Position numbers and translations under genes: made by a program. A stretch of DNA of 64,000 nucleotides, from NCBI GenBank assembly GCA_963711065.1, contig CAVQCO010000009.1, positions 62,001 to 126,000 of the forward strand, written 5' to 3'. The stretch is from Bog-473 sp963711065 (GTDB taxonomy: Bacteria; Actinomycetota; Acidimicrobiia; Acidimicrobiales; RAAP-2). The notes beneath the pieces are model-generated. The model was not told the DNA's origin and did no database searches. It saw only the letters and a list, made by a program, of their open reading frames with translations. This document shows positions 1 through 9,000 of the stretch, one piece after another (the first letter of the stretch is position 1; each line of letters opens with the position of its first letter).

Positions 1-1593
1 GTCTCGTCGTCGCCCAACTCGGGCTACGGGCCCTACACCGGGTCCACGCACCCCTGTTACGGCTCGACGGCGTTGCCGAACCCCTCGCCCTGGGAGCAGG
101 CGAACACGCAGACCTCCCCGGGCGTGTTCCAGTACCGGGGTCACTGGGTCATGTTCTACGACGCGGCCCAAGCGGGGCACGGGTCGGACACCGGCTTCGA
201 CTGCCTCACCGTGGCGACCGCGTCCGCCATCTCGCCGACCAACGTGCAGTTCGCCGACGTGGCGAACGCCCCCCTGCTCTGCCAGTCCATGGGGTCCATC
301 GACCCCGAGCCCTTCGTCGACCCCAGCACGGGCGTCGCCTACCTGGTCTGGAAGCAGAACGACGGCGGCTCCTCGGCACCGGCCTACATCTGGGCCCAGC
401 AGCTGGACTCCAGCGGGACCGGCTTCGCTCCCGGCTCGTCGGCCGCGCTGCTGTTGACCAACAACACGGTGAGCTACCCCTGGGAGTCCACGGTGGAGAA
501 CCCCTCGATGAAGGCGGCCGGCGGCGCGTTCTACCTGGCCTTCTCGGCGGGCGTGTACACGAGCACCGGGTACTCCGAGGCGGTCGCCACCTGCAGCGGG
601 CCCCTCGGCCCCTGCGGTCCCCAGAGCCAGATCCTGGGCTCGTACGGGTCGGTCCTCGGTCCGGGCGGTGGGGCGCTCTTCTCCGACGCGAGCGGGAACT
701 GGTGGCTCGACTACGCGGCCTGGCAGGGCGGCGTGCCGGGGTGCACCAGCTACACCTGCGGCGCGGCGCGGCAGCTCTTCGTGGCGCCGATCACCCTGCC
801 CAACGGCACAGGGCAAGTCCCCTGCACCGCGCCGGCGGCACCATCGGGGTACTACCTGGCGGCCTCCGACGGTGGCATCTTCAATTACGGCAACGTGCCC
901 TTCTGCGGCTCGGCGGGGTCACTGCCGCTCAACCAGCCCGTCGTGGGGATGGCGCCCACCCGTGACGGCGGCGGCTACTGGCTCGTGGCCAGCGACGGCG
1001 GGATCTTCGACTACGGCGACGCGCCCTTCCACGGCTCGGCGGGCTCGCTCCCGCTCAACAAGCCGATCGTGGGCATGGCCGCGACGCCCGACGGCGGCGG
1101 CTACTGGCTGGTCGCGTCCGACGGGGGCATCTTCAATTACGGCGATGCCGGCTTCTTCGGCTCGTCGGGAGGCATCCACCTCAACCGTCCCATCGTGGGG
1201 ATGGCCCCGACGGCCGACGGCAGGGGGTACTGGCTGGTGGCCAGCGACGGCGGCATCTTCACGTACGGCGACGCCGTCTTCCACGGCTCGGCGGGCGCGC
1301 TCCCGCTGAACAAGCCGGTGGTGGGCATGGCGGCCACCCACGACGGCGGTGGCTACTGGCTGGTGGCCACCGACGGCGGCATCTTCACCTACGGCGACGC
1401 CGTCTTCCACGGCTCGGCCGGTGCGCTCCCGCTGAACAAGCCGGTGGTGGGCATGGCGGCCACCCACGACGGCGGCGGCTACTGGCTGGTCGCCGTCGAC
1501 GGCGGCATCTTCGACTACGGCGACGCGCCCTTCCACGGCTCGGCGGGCTCGCTCCCGCTCAACAAGCCGGTGGTGGGCATGGCGGGCGTCTGA
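1..1593 (+). CDS. Secreted GH43-like glycosidase with six C-terminal GYWLVASDGGIF repeats, 5' partial
   Basis: The frame is open to the left edge, so the N-terminus and any signal peptide lie outside the window. The first ~260 visible residues look like a five-bladed glycoside hydrolase family 43 propeller: a GSIDPEPFVD segment followed by YLVWKQND, a VENPSM segment with an AGVY strand, and a GPGGGALF segment. They resemble arabinanase-like GH43 proteins, so a role in cleaving plant-type polysaccharide outside the cell is plausible but not shown. After a short proline/alanine linker come six repeats of about 42 residues, each reading roughly GYWLVASDGGIFxYGDAxFxGS followed by LNxPxVGMA. The same repeats end two secreted proteins at 59.9-63.4 kb. 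Family identity is moderately sure; the substrate is unknown. Confidence 0.75.
   Translation, partial: VSSSPNSGYGPYTGSTHPCYGSTALPNPSPWEQANTQTSPGVFQYRGHWVMFYDAAQAGHGSDTGFDCLTVATASAISPTNVQFADVANAPLLCQSMGSIDPEPFVDPSTGVAYLVWKQNDGGSSAPAYIWAQQLDSSGTGFAPGSSAALLLTNNTVSYPWESTVENPSMKAAGGAFYLAFSAGVYTSTGYSEAVATCSGPLGPCGPQSQILGSYGSVLGPGGGALFSDASGNWWLDYAAWQGGVPGCTSYTCGAARQLFVAPITLPNGTGQVPCTAPAAPSGYYLAASDGGIFNYGNVPFCGSAGSLPLNQPVVGMAPTRDGGGYWLVASDGGIFDYGDAPFHGSAGSLPLNKPIVGMAATPDGGGYWLVASDGGIFNYGDAGFFGSSGGIHLNRPIVGMAPTADGRGYWLVASDGGIFTYGDAVFHGSAGALPLNKPVVGMAATHDGGGYWLVATDGGIFTYGDAVFHGSAGALPLNKPVVGMAATHDGGGYWLVAVDGGIFDYGDAPFHGSAGSLPLNKPVVGMAGV
841..1590 (+). repeat. Six in-frame ~126-base repeats encoding the GYWLVASDGGIF module
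   Basis: Six tandem coding units of about 126 bases. Units four and five (about 1225-1475) are almost identical at the DNA level, including silent positions, which suggests recent unit duplication or homogenisation. Confidence 0.85.
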
Positions 1594-1618
1594 CCCAGGC
1601 GCCACACCGAAGGCACGC

Positions 1619-2083
1619 TCAGGGGAGCGGGTCCAGCGCCCCCAGTGCCGCCCGGAGGTCGTCGCGCAGCCGGCCCGGCCGGGCGCGCTGGTAGAGCGGC
1701 CCGGTCCCGTCGGTCAGGAGCCCGCTGACCCGCGCCACGCCGCGCACGTCGACGGGCCTGGTCGCGCCGAGCCGCTCGGCGACGGCCTCGAGCTCGGTGC
1801 GGGCCTCCCGGACGGCCGGGCGGTTCACCGGCACCTTGCGCGGCGAGCGTGCCGGTGCCTCCGCAGTGGCCAGGACACGGGTGAGGCCATGGGAGAGCAG
1901 CTGCCGGTACGCGGGCCGGCACAACTGCCCGGCGCGCAGCGCGAGCAGCACGCTCGACTCCGGCGACACGCCGGCAGCGAGCTCGGCGTCGAGTGCCGCA
2001 GTCCGGACACGGGTCAGCACACGGTCCCGCAACCGCACGCGCCGCAGGCCGAGCCCGGCCTCGCCCTCGAGCACCACGATCAT
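1619..2083 (-). CDS. Conserved hypothetical protein, about 154 aa
   Basis: I do not recognise a functional family. The protein starts MIVVLEGEAGLGLRR and is rich in Arg, Ala and Leu, mostly helical in appearance, with no membrane segment, signal peptide or obvious catalytic motif. The ATG at 2083 is preferred to the upstream in-frame start at 2170, because the longer form would run through the promoter region of the divergent CGNR gene. It is convergent with the GH43-like gene, with only 25 bases between stop codons. Codon use matches its neighbours. Product unknown. Confidence 0.55.
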   Translation of the reverse strand: MIVVLEGEAGLGLRRVRLRDRVLTRVRTAALDAELAAGVSPESSVLLALRAGQLCRPAYRQLLSHGLTRVLATAEAPARSPRKVPVNRPAVREARTELEAVAERLGATRPVDVRGVARVSGLLTDGTGPLYQRARPGRLRDDLRAALGALDPLP

Positions 2084-2189
2084 CGCTGCCCTCGTGCCTG
2101 CCGAACCGTGACCATCAAAAGCAAGTATGACCGTCATGCCAAGACCGGTCAAGGGGGCTTTACAGGTCACGATGCGCTACGATGGTGGC

Positions 2190-2801
2190 ATGGCGCTGCC
2201 GTCTTGGCTCCCCGACGAGGAGACGAAGCCCGCTCCGATGCCGCTGCTGGTGGTGCAGTGCTTCGTGAACACCTGGGAGGCCGAGACCGGCACCGATCTG
2301 CTGACGGATGCGCCCTCCGCCTGGGCGTGGCTGCGTGCGGCCGGCCTACTGGGCGGGCCCGAGATCGAGGAGCTGGACCTCGACGCTCTCCGCACGGCGA
2401 GGGAGGCCATCCGCGCCCTGCTCGTCCACAACGGGGGCGGGGGGCCGCCCGACTCCGGCCCGGGGACGCTGGGTGTGCTCGCCGAGCAGTGCCGCCTGCG
2501 GCCGGAGGTGCTGGCCGACGGGCGCGTCGAGCTCCGCCCGGCCGAAGAGGCGCGCAACGGGGCCCTCGCCCGCCTCCTCACGATCGTCCGCGACGCGCAG
2601 CACGACGGCACGTGGCAACGGCTCAAGGCCTGTCGGAACCCGGACTGCACGTGGGCCTACTACGACCGCTCCCACGCGGCCCGCGGCGCGTGGTGCGACA
2701 TGGCGGTCTGCGGCAACCGGATCAAGAACCGCAACCTCCGATCGCGTCGCTCGGGCGACGGAGGGGTTGTCCCAGCCGTACACGTCGCGGGGTCCCGTTG
2801 A
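2190..2801 (+). CDS. CGNR zinc finger / ABATE domain transcription regulator
   Basis: About 203 aa. The N-terminal ~130 residues match the ABATE (stress-induced, DUF1470) domain found before CGNR fingers, and the C-terminus carries the finger: CRNPDCTWAYYDRS, then a CDMAVCGNR stretch followed by a basic tail. Four cysteines are positioned to bind zinc. Such proteins are predicted DNA-binding regulators, often of small-molecule metabolism. I chose the ATG at 2190 because a TACGAT -10 box at 2178-2183 ends six bases upstream, typical of a leaderless actinobacterial transcript. Its stop overlaps the TTG start of the next gene, so the two are probably translationally coupled. Confidence 0.8.
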   Translation: MALPSWLPDEETKPAPMPLLVVQCFVNTWEAETGTDLLTDAPSAWAWLRAAGLLGGPEIEELDLDALRTAREAIRALLVHNGGGGPPDSGPGTLGVLAEQCRLRPEVLADGRVELRPAEEARNGALARLLTIVRDAQHDGTWQRLKACRNPDCTWAYYDRSHAARGAWCDMAVCGNRIKNRNLRSRRSGDGGVVPAVHVAGSR

Positions 2802-3574
2802 GCACGACCGTCCGGGTCGACGTCGACGACAAGGTCGGGACGCTGGCGTTGGACAACTTCGCCCGGCGCAACGCGTTGGGCGCCGCCACGGTGCATGAGC
2901 TGACGGACGCGCTGCGTGCGTTCGAGGAGCAAGGGGTGCGGGCGGTCGTCCTGCGTGCCGCGGAGCGGACGGAGGTGTGGTCGGCCGGGCACGACATCGA
3001 CGAGCTCCCCGTGCGCGGGGTCGACCCGCTCCCCTTCGCCGACCCCCTCGAGGAGCTCCTGCGGTCCGTGCGCGGGTACCCCGGCGCCGTCATCGCCATG
3101 GTCCACGGGACGGTGTGGGGTGGGGCCTGTGACCTGGTGCTGAACTGCGACCTGGTGGTCGGCGACGAGACGGCGGCCTTCGCCGTGACCCCGGCGCGCC
3201 TCGGCCTCCCCTACTCGGCCTCGGGGATCCAGTACTTCCTGGCCCGGCTCCCGCTCAACGTCGTGAACGAGCTGTTCATGACCGCCGACCTCGTCCCGGC
3301 CGAGCGCGCCTACGCCGTCGGGATCATGAACCGCTTGGTCGGCCGCGACGAGCTGCACGACACCGCCTACGTCCTGGCGCGCAAGGTCCGCAGCCGCTCG
3401 GGTGACGCCGTCCGGGCCTACAAGCTCCAAGCCACCACCTTCGTACGTGCCGTGGCGCTGTCCGCCCAGGACTCCCAGTGGATCAACCAGTTGCGCCACG
3501 ACGTGTACTCGGGCGACGACTACGCAGAGGGCATCGCCGCCTTCCGGGAGAAGCGTCCGCCCGACTTCGCCTAG
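2798..3574 (+). CDS. scpB: Methylmalonyl-CoA decarboxylase (crotonase family)
   Basis: A 258-aa crotonase-fold protein. The WSAGHDIDELP and VDPLPFADPLEELLR segments and the HGTVWGGACDLVLNCDLVV oxyanion-hole region closely follow E. coli ScpB (YgfG), as does the C-terminal DDYAEGIAAFREKRPPDF. ScpB converts methylmalonyl-CoA to propionyl-CoA and CO2. The likely start is the TTG at 2798, which overlaps the TGA of the CGNR gene; the longer frame upstream is a shadow. Coupling to the CGNR regulator suggests that regulator controls acyl-CoA metabolism (inference). A general enoyl-CoA hydratase is the main alternative, but the SAGHDI-ELP and VWGGA signatures favour the decarboxylase. Confidence 0.8.
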   Translation: MSTTVRVDVDDKVGTLALDNFARRNALGAATVHELTDALRAFEEQGVRAVVLRAAERTEVWSAGHDIDELPVRGVDPLPFADPLEELLRSVRGYPGAVIAMVHGTVWGGACDLVLNCDLVVGDETAAFAVTPARLGLPYSASGIQYFLARLPLNVVNELFMTADLVPAERAYAVGIMNRLVGRDELHDTAYVLARKVRSRSGDAVRAYKLQATTFVRAVALSAQDSQWINQLRHDVYSGDDYAEGIAAFREKRPPDFA

Positions 3575-3733
3575 ACACGGCGACGCGTGTCACGCTTCTG
3601 TCACGGTGTGGACGCGAGAAGTTCACCGCGGACAGGCGGTCGACGCGTCGGGTTTGTAGATTCTGGCGCCACACGAGCACGGAGGTTCGGACGTGAGGAT
3701 GGCTCGGTCGGCCCTTGGACGGGTGCGCTCGTG

Positions 3734-4627
3734 ATGGGGTGGTTCCGCCCGCTCGGCGCCGCCGTGGCGGACGGGGAGACCGTGATCTGGCCCTCGGTGC
3801 TGGCCGGCTGCCTCGTCGGCGTCGCGTCGTACTTCGTCGGTCCGCAGCGGGGCGACATCCGGGTCGACGTGGCCATGGCCAGCATGGCGGCCTTCCTCTT
3901 CGGCGTCCTGCTGGCCTTCACCATCGTCCGCACCCGTGAACGGTTGGCGCTCGTCCAGAACCTGGTGGCCAAGGGCAACTCGGCTCTCTTCTCCATCCAC
4001 CAGATGATGGCGGTCTTCGACGACGGGGATCGCCGTCGTATCCGTGACCTCGTCGACGCCCATCTGACCGACCAGATCGACTACCGGCTGGTCGACTACC
4101 ACCTGGCCACGCCCTCGTTCCTCGTCCTCACCGACGCCGTGTACGCCCTCGACCCGCAGGGACCCCAGGAAGAGTCCGTCTACAAGGAATTCGTCGCCTT
4201 GTGCATCGGCATGAGCGCCGACCGTTCCCCGATCGAGGCGGCGACGGGCCAGGCGCTGTCGGTGATCGAGTGGAGCGGCCTCCTGCTCCTCCTGCTCCTC
4301 CTGGTCGGTCTGATCGCGGTCCTGCCCGGCGGGACCGCTCTCGGTGCACTGGTCGTCGGCGTGCTGGCGGGGACCCTCGTCACGTTCATGATCCTGTTGC
4401 GCAAGCTCGACCGGCTGCGTTGGCACGAGCGGGTCACCATCTGGGAACCGACTGAGCGCCTGTTCCGCAGCATGGGCCGCGACCCCTATGTCCCCCGCGA
4501 CGTGATCGCGAGCGGCCGCTTCCGGCCGACGGGTCAGGTCCGGGTCGTGGAGTACCCCGACCCCTATCCGGTGCGCGTGTCCAAGGTCGTGAGGGTCGAG
4601 GAGCTCAACGGAGCCGACCTTCGGTGA
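3734..4627 (+). CDS. Integral membrane protein of unknown function (bestrophin/DUF4239-like layout)
   Basis: About 297 aa with four predicted membrane segments arranged as two hairpins: residues roughly 15-36 and 48-70 near the N-terminus, and 178-196 and 200-222 further on. A ~105-residue soluble acidic region lies between them, and a soluble tail rich in charged residues and PDPYPV follows. This spacing resembles DUF4239/bestrophin-like proteins, but no diagnostic motif is certain. A GTG at 3731 directly precedes the ATG at 3734; either could be used. The gene stands alone, with about 160 bases upstream and 180 downstream that show no other gene. Function unknown. Confidence 0.6.
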   Translation: MGWFRPLGAAVADGETVIWPSVLAGCLVGVASYFVGPQRGDIRVDVAMASMAAFLFGVLLAFTIVRTRERLALVQNLVAKGNSALFSIHQMMAVFDDGDRRRIRDLVDAHLTDQIDYRLVDYHLATPSFLVLTDAVYALDPQGPQEESVYKEFVALCIGMSADRSPIEAATGQALSVIEWSGLLLLLLLLVGLIAVLPGGTALGALVVGVLAGTLVTFMILLRKLDRLRWHERVTIWEPTERLFRSMGRDPYVPRDVIASGRFRPTGQVRVVEYPDPYPVRVSKVVRVEELNGADLR

Positions 4628-4806
4628 ACCGGGGGACGGAGAACAAGTGAACAGGGGTTGTGGGCGGCCCGGCTCGTCGTTATGCTGCCGATGGCGACAC
4701 ATTGGCGAACGAGCGTGGCTTGCAATCCGTAGCGAAACGGGAGCGGCCCGCGTTCCATAGACAGGACGCTGTTGGGCGGGGACAGGACCACCATGGAGGT
4801 CACGTC

Positions 4807-6048
4807 ATGAAGCTCACCCGGCATCGCATACTGCTCGCAGGAGTCATCGGGGTCGCGGCGGTTGCCGTCCCGCTCTCCATCCCGTTCGTGGCGAGCGAGA
4901 TCGGGGGTGCGGCGAACGCGGCACCCTTCACACCGGACGTGCTCACCTACGTCCAGGCGTCGGGCACCAACGCCACCTATTTCTCGTACACCGTCGGCAG
5001 TGACGGCATCGGGACCCCGACCACCCAGGTCATCACCCCGAGCGGGAAGTGCGGCACGCCGACGGTCACGGGCACGCCCGTCCTCGGTCTGATCGGGCGG
5101 CTCTACCCGGCCGACACCGACAAGGACACCACCCTGCCCGACAACGACGACTACAGCGGCACGCCGAGCACGGTCCCGGTGGGCTCGTTCAAGCAGCACA
5201 CCGGCGTGTGTGCGGTGTCGTGGCCCTGGGTCATCGCGAACGTGCCCGGCCACGGGCAAGAGGCCCTCGATTTCACGACCGTCGGGGCCAACTCCGCCAT
5301 CGGCTCCAACCGGGTCTTCTCCGACGCCCAGATCCCGCTGCAGCTCCAGGAGGAGGCGTTTTGGAACCAGAGCTCCACGACGGTGACACTGGTCGAGTAC
5401 CTCGCCGGCTCCGAGGCCGGGACGCAGACCTGCACGATCACCGGTGAGGAAGGCACGACCATCACCGCGGACACGGCCGGCAATTCCGTGTGCACGGGGT
5501 CGTCCCCCGTGCGCGGCTTCGACACCGTCGAGATCCAGCTCCCGCAGGACGGCTCGGAGGTCTCGGTCGTCGGGACCTCGACGTTGACGCTGGCGCCCCA
5601 GGTCTGTGGCGGCCAGTCGATCACGTCCAGCGGCCCGATCACGGCGACCCTGAGCATCCCCACGGGGGGCGTCTGCCAGTCGTACACCTCGTTCACCTCG
5701 AGCACCAGCAGCTCGGGACAGAACCTGAACTACGACGAGTACTCGCCCGGCACCACGGTCCCGTTCACCTTCGTCATCCCGTGGGCCCCCCAGCCGGAGT
5801 GCCAGCCGGGTAACGACCCGACGGTGAACAACACGACGAGCCCGTTGCCCGAGTGCGCGCCGACCCAGGTGACCCTCGACGGCACGAACTACACCGACCA
5901 GACCTATTGCGCGGCTCCGTCCTCGACACAGGTGCTCTGCACCGAGAGCAAGACGTTCAACTACGTCCTGGCGCCCGACGGCACCACGACCGAGACCCAG
6001 ATCAACGAGACCTGGGGCGGTCTGGTCGACTGGGCCATCCGCCACTGA
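4807..6048 (+). CDS. Secreted protein of unknown function, 413 aa
   Basis: The protein begins with a signal peptide: MKLTRHR followed by a hydrophobic stretch and a likely cleavage after GAANAA near residue 38. A good ribosome site (GGAGGT, 4795-4800) lies six bases before the ATG at 4807. The mature part is Thr/Ser-rich, low in charge and has ten or more cysteines, as expected for an extracellular beta-rich protein with disulfides. I recognise no known domain. It is convergent with the large cyclase gene, six bases between stops. The longer upstream frame is not supported. Confidence 0.7.
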   Translation: MKLTRHRILLAGVIGVAAVAVPLSIPFVASEIGGAANAAPFTPDVLTYVQASGTNATYFSYTVGSDGIGTPTTQVITPSGKCGTPTVTGTPVLGLIGRLYPADTDKDTTLPDNDDYSGTPSTVPVGSFKQHTGVCAVSWPWVIANVPGHGQEALDFTTVGANSAIGSNRVFSDAQIPLQLQEEAFWNQSSTTVTLVEYLAGSEAGTQTCTITGEEGTTITADTAGNSVCTGSSPVRGFDTVEIQLPQDGSEVSVVGTSTLTLAPQVCGGQSITSSGPITATLSIPTGGVCQSYTSFTSSTSSSGQNLNYDEYSPGTTVPFTFVIPWAPQPECQPGNDPTVNNTTSPLPECAPTQVTLDGTNYTDQTYCAAPSSTQVLCTESKTFNYVLAPDGTTTETQINETWGGLVDWAIRH

Positions 6049-6054
6049 GCCGCC

Positions 6055-9000
6055 TCAGGCGGGCAGCAGCATCGGGAGGGTGACGACGCCCAGGGTGCGC
6101 GCCAGCCGGCGCGGGTCGGTCATTGCGTCGGCGAACCCGACGACCTCTGGCTCAGCGCCGTCGGTGCGCAGCGGCCCGAGCGCCGACTCGAGGACGAGCA
6201 CCTCGTAGAGGGCGTCGAGGCGCTGCGCCCGCTCGAGGAAGGCGGGAACGCGGGCCAGGACCCCGGCGCGCTCGCCCTCCGCCAGCGCGAGCACGAGGTC
6301 GATGCGCTCGACGAGCGCGCTCAGCGGGGTCTCCCCGACGTCGCGCTCGAGCTGCCGGGCTTGCGCCAGCGCGCTCCGGGCCTGGGCGAGGCGGCCGCCG
6401 AAGACGAGGACCTCGGCCAGGCGGGCCCGTGCCTCCAGCGACTCGATCTGGGACCCGATCTCGTCGAAGGTGTCGGCGGCGGCACTGACCATGGCCACGC
6501 CGCCCTCGAGGTCGCCGAGGAACACCATGGCCCGCCCCAGCTGCATCGCCGCCACCGCGGTCATCATGCGGTAGCCGTAGGAGTCCAGTTCCCGGCGGGC
6601 CGGGACGAGCAATGCCATGGCCTCGTCGAGGCGCCCCTGGTTGACGCGCAACTCCCCCAGGTTGACCCGCGACATGGCGGCACCGGCCAGGTCGCCGGCC
6701 GTCGTGGACGCCTCCGCCGAACGCTCCACGTACTCGGCGGCCTTGTCCCACTCCGAGGCGAAGAACGCCACCGCGGCGATGTTGCCGAGGGCGATGGCGA
6801 CCTGCACCTCGTCACCGAGCTCCTCGTACAGCTCCAGGACCCGCCCCATGTGATCGGCCTGGTCGGCGTGGCCGGTCCGCATGAGGCAGGAGTTCAGCAC
6901 CTCCAACGAGAGGGCGAGCGCGCGCGCGTCGGAGGCACCTTCGGCCTCGCCGACGGCCTTGCGGGCGCACGCGAGCGCGTCGGCCAGGCGCCCCTGTCGC
7001 TCGCGCACGTTCGCCTCCTCGGCCAGCAACAGTGCGCGGAGCCCCGCCGCCTCGGGCCCGAGGTCCCCGAGCCCGCTCCGTCCGGCGCGCAACTGGCGGA
7101 TGGCTGCCGACGGCCGCCCCAGGTACTCGCTGCGGAGGTGGGCTCTGCGGTGGGCCATGCGAGCCCGCACCATGGGGTCGCCCTCCGACGCCAGCGTCGC
7201 GCCCCGGTAGGCGTCGTCGGCACGCTGGTACTCCCCGAGGAGCTCCAGCGTGCGCCCCAGGTCGGCGTGGACCGTGGCCAGGGCGTCGGCGTCCACGCGG
7301 TCCAGTCGGCGCGCCGCGGCGAGGGCGCGCTCGAGGTGCACCACGATCTCGGCCGCCGCGTGCGCCTCCCGGGCGGCGCCGGCGGCCTGCCGTGCGTACC
7401 GCCAGGTGCGATCCCAGTCCTGAGCGGCCAGGAAGTGCAGCGAGAGTGCGGCGACGACGCCGCTGTCGTCCGAGCCCTCGCGTTCGAGGGCGTGGCCGAC
7501 CTCGCGGTGCAGGGCCAATCGCTGGCGGAACGGAAGGCTCTGGTAGGCGGCCTCCTGCAACAGGGCATGGCGGAATCGCACGATGGGCCGGTCCCCTTCG
7601 TCCGGGAGCAGTTGCCCACCGAGCTCGGCGAGGGGATCGGCACCGACCTCGACCGCTTCGGCGGCGAGGAGTCGGTCGAGCAGGGGTCGATCGAACGAGC
7701 GCCCGAGGACGGAGGCGAGACGGAGGACACGGCGCGGCGTCGCGGGCAGCGCGTCGATCTCCCGCATGGCGACGGCATCGAGGGTCTCCGGGAGCGACTC
7801 GAGGTCCGTCGCCCGGACGATGCGCAGCAGCTCCTCCAGGAAGAGAGGGTTGCCTCCCGCCCGGCTCACCACCTCGTCCCGCTCGTGCGGGCGCAGCGGC
7901 GCGGTGTCCGTCGCGGCCTCGACCACTTCCCGGGCCACGTCGTCGGTGAGCGATGCCAGGGAGAGCCGGGTCACGGGGTCCGGCGGGTCGAAGCCGCCGA
8001 GGGCCTCGGCCCGCCGGGTGGCGCAGACCAGCCAGGCCCGGGTCCCGGCCGCAGCGGCCAGGCGGGCGCAGATCTCCGAGGTCGTGTCGTCGAACCAGTG
8101 GGCGTCCTCGGCGATCACGAGGAGCGGCGCGCCGCAGGCGGCGTCGAGCGTGGCCACCACCAGGTCGGCGATCCGCTGCCGGACGAACTCGTCGGCCACG
8201 GCCTCGCTCTCGGGGGTCGAGGGGACCTCCGCGTCGACGACCGGGGCCAGCAGCGGCCCGAGGGGCACGAGGCCGTCGTCGAGCGCCCCCAGCGCGGCCA
8301 GCAGCTGCGCGCCCGCAACGTGGCGATCGCGCGCGTCCACCCCGAGGACGGCACGCATCGCCGCCCGCAGGGGCCCGTACGGGACCCCGGTGCTCTGGGG
8401 CTCGCCCTGCAGCTGCAGGACGTCGCCGGAGCCCGCCCCCCGCAGGAACTCCGCCACGAGCCGCGTCTTGCCGATGCCGCGTTCGCCTTCGACGACGACG
8501 ACCGCACCGCTCCCGGCGCGCACCGACTCGAGGGCGTGGCGCAGGGCCGTGAACTCCTTGTCCCGGCCCGCGAACGAGAGCGTGCCGAAGGCATCCGATC
8601 GCTGTGCGGTCGCGGCACCGACGCGATAGGCCTGGACCAGTTCGGACTTCCCCTTCACGGAGAAGGGTTCGAGCGCCTCGGTCGCGAACTGGGTGCGGGC
8701 CTGGTCCAGGATGGGCGCGGTGGCGAGGATCTCGCCTGGTGGCGCGGCGGCCATGAGGCGGGCGGCGAGGTTGACCGTGTCCCCCATGACGGTGAACGTC
8801 CGGCGGTACGCGGTGCCGATGTCGCCGGCGAACACGTGGCCGCGGTTGACCCCGATGCGGATGGGCAGGGGATGGTCGGCGTCGGCCACGGCGCGCACGG
8901 CGCGCAGAAGGCGGCCCTCGTCGTCTTCGAGGGCGACCGGGACACCCGTCGTCAGGATGATCTTGCCGCCGTTCGCATCGATGTCCGAGGCGAGGAAGGT

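Noticed and set aside
841..1590. CRISPR-like direct repeats
   Set aside because: The repeats are in-frame, coding, without unique spacers of constant length, and match a protein repeat family.
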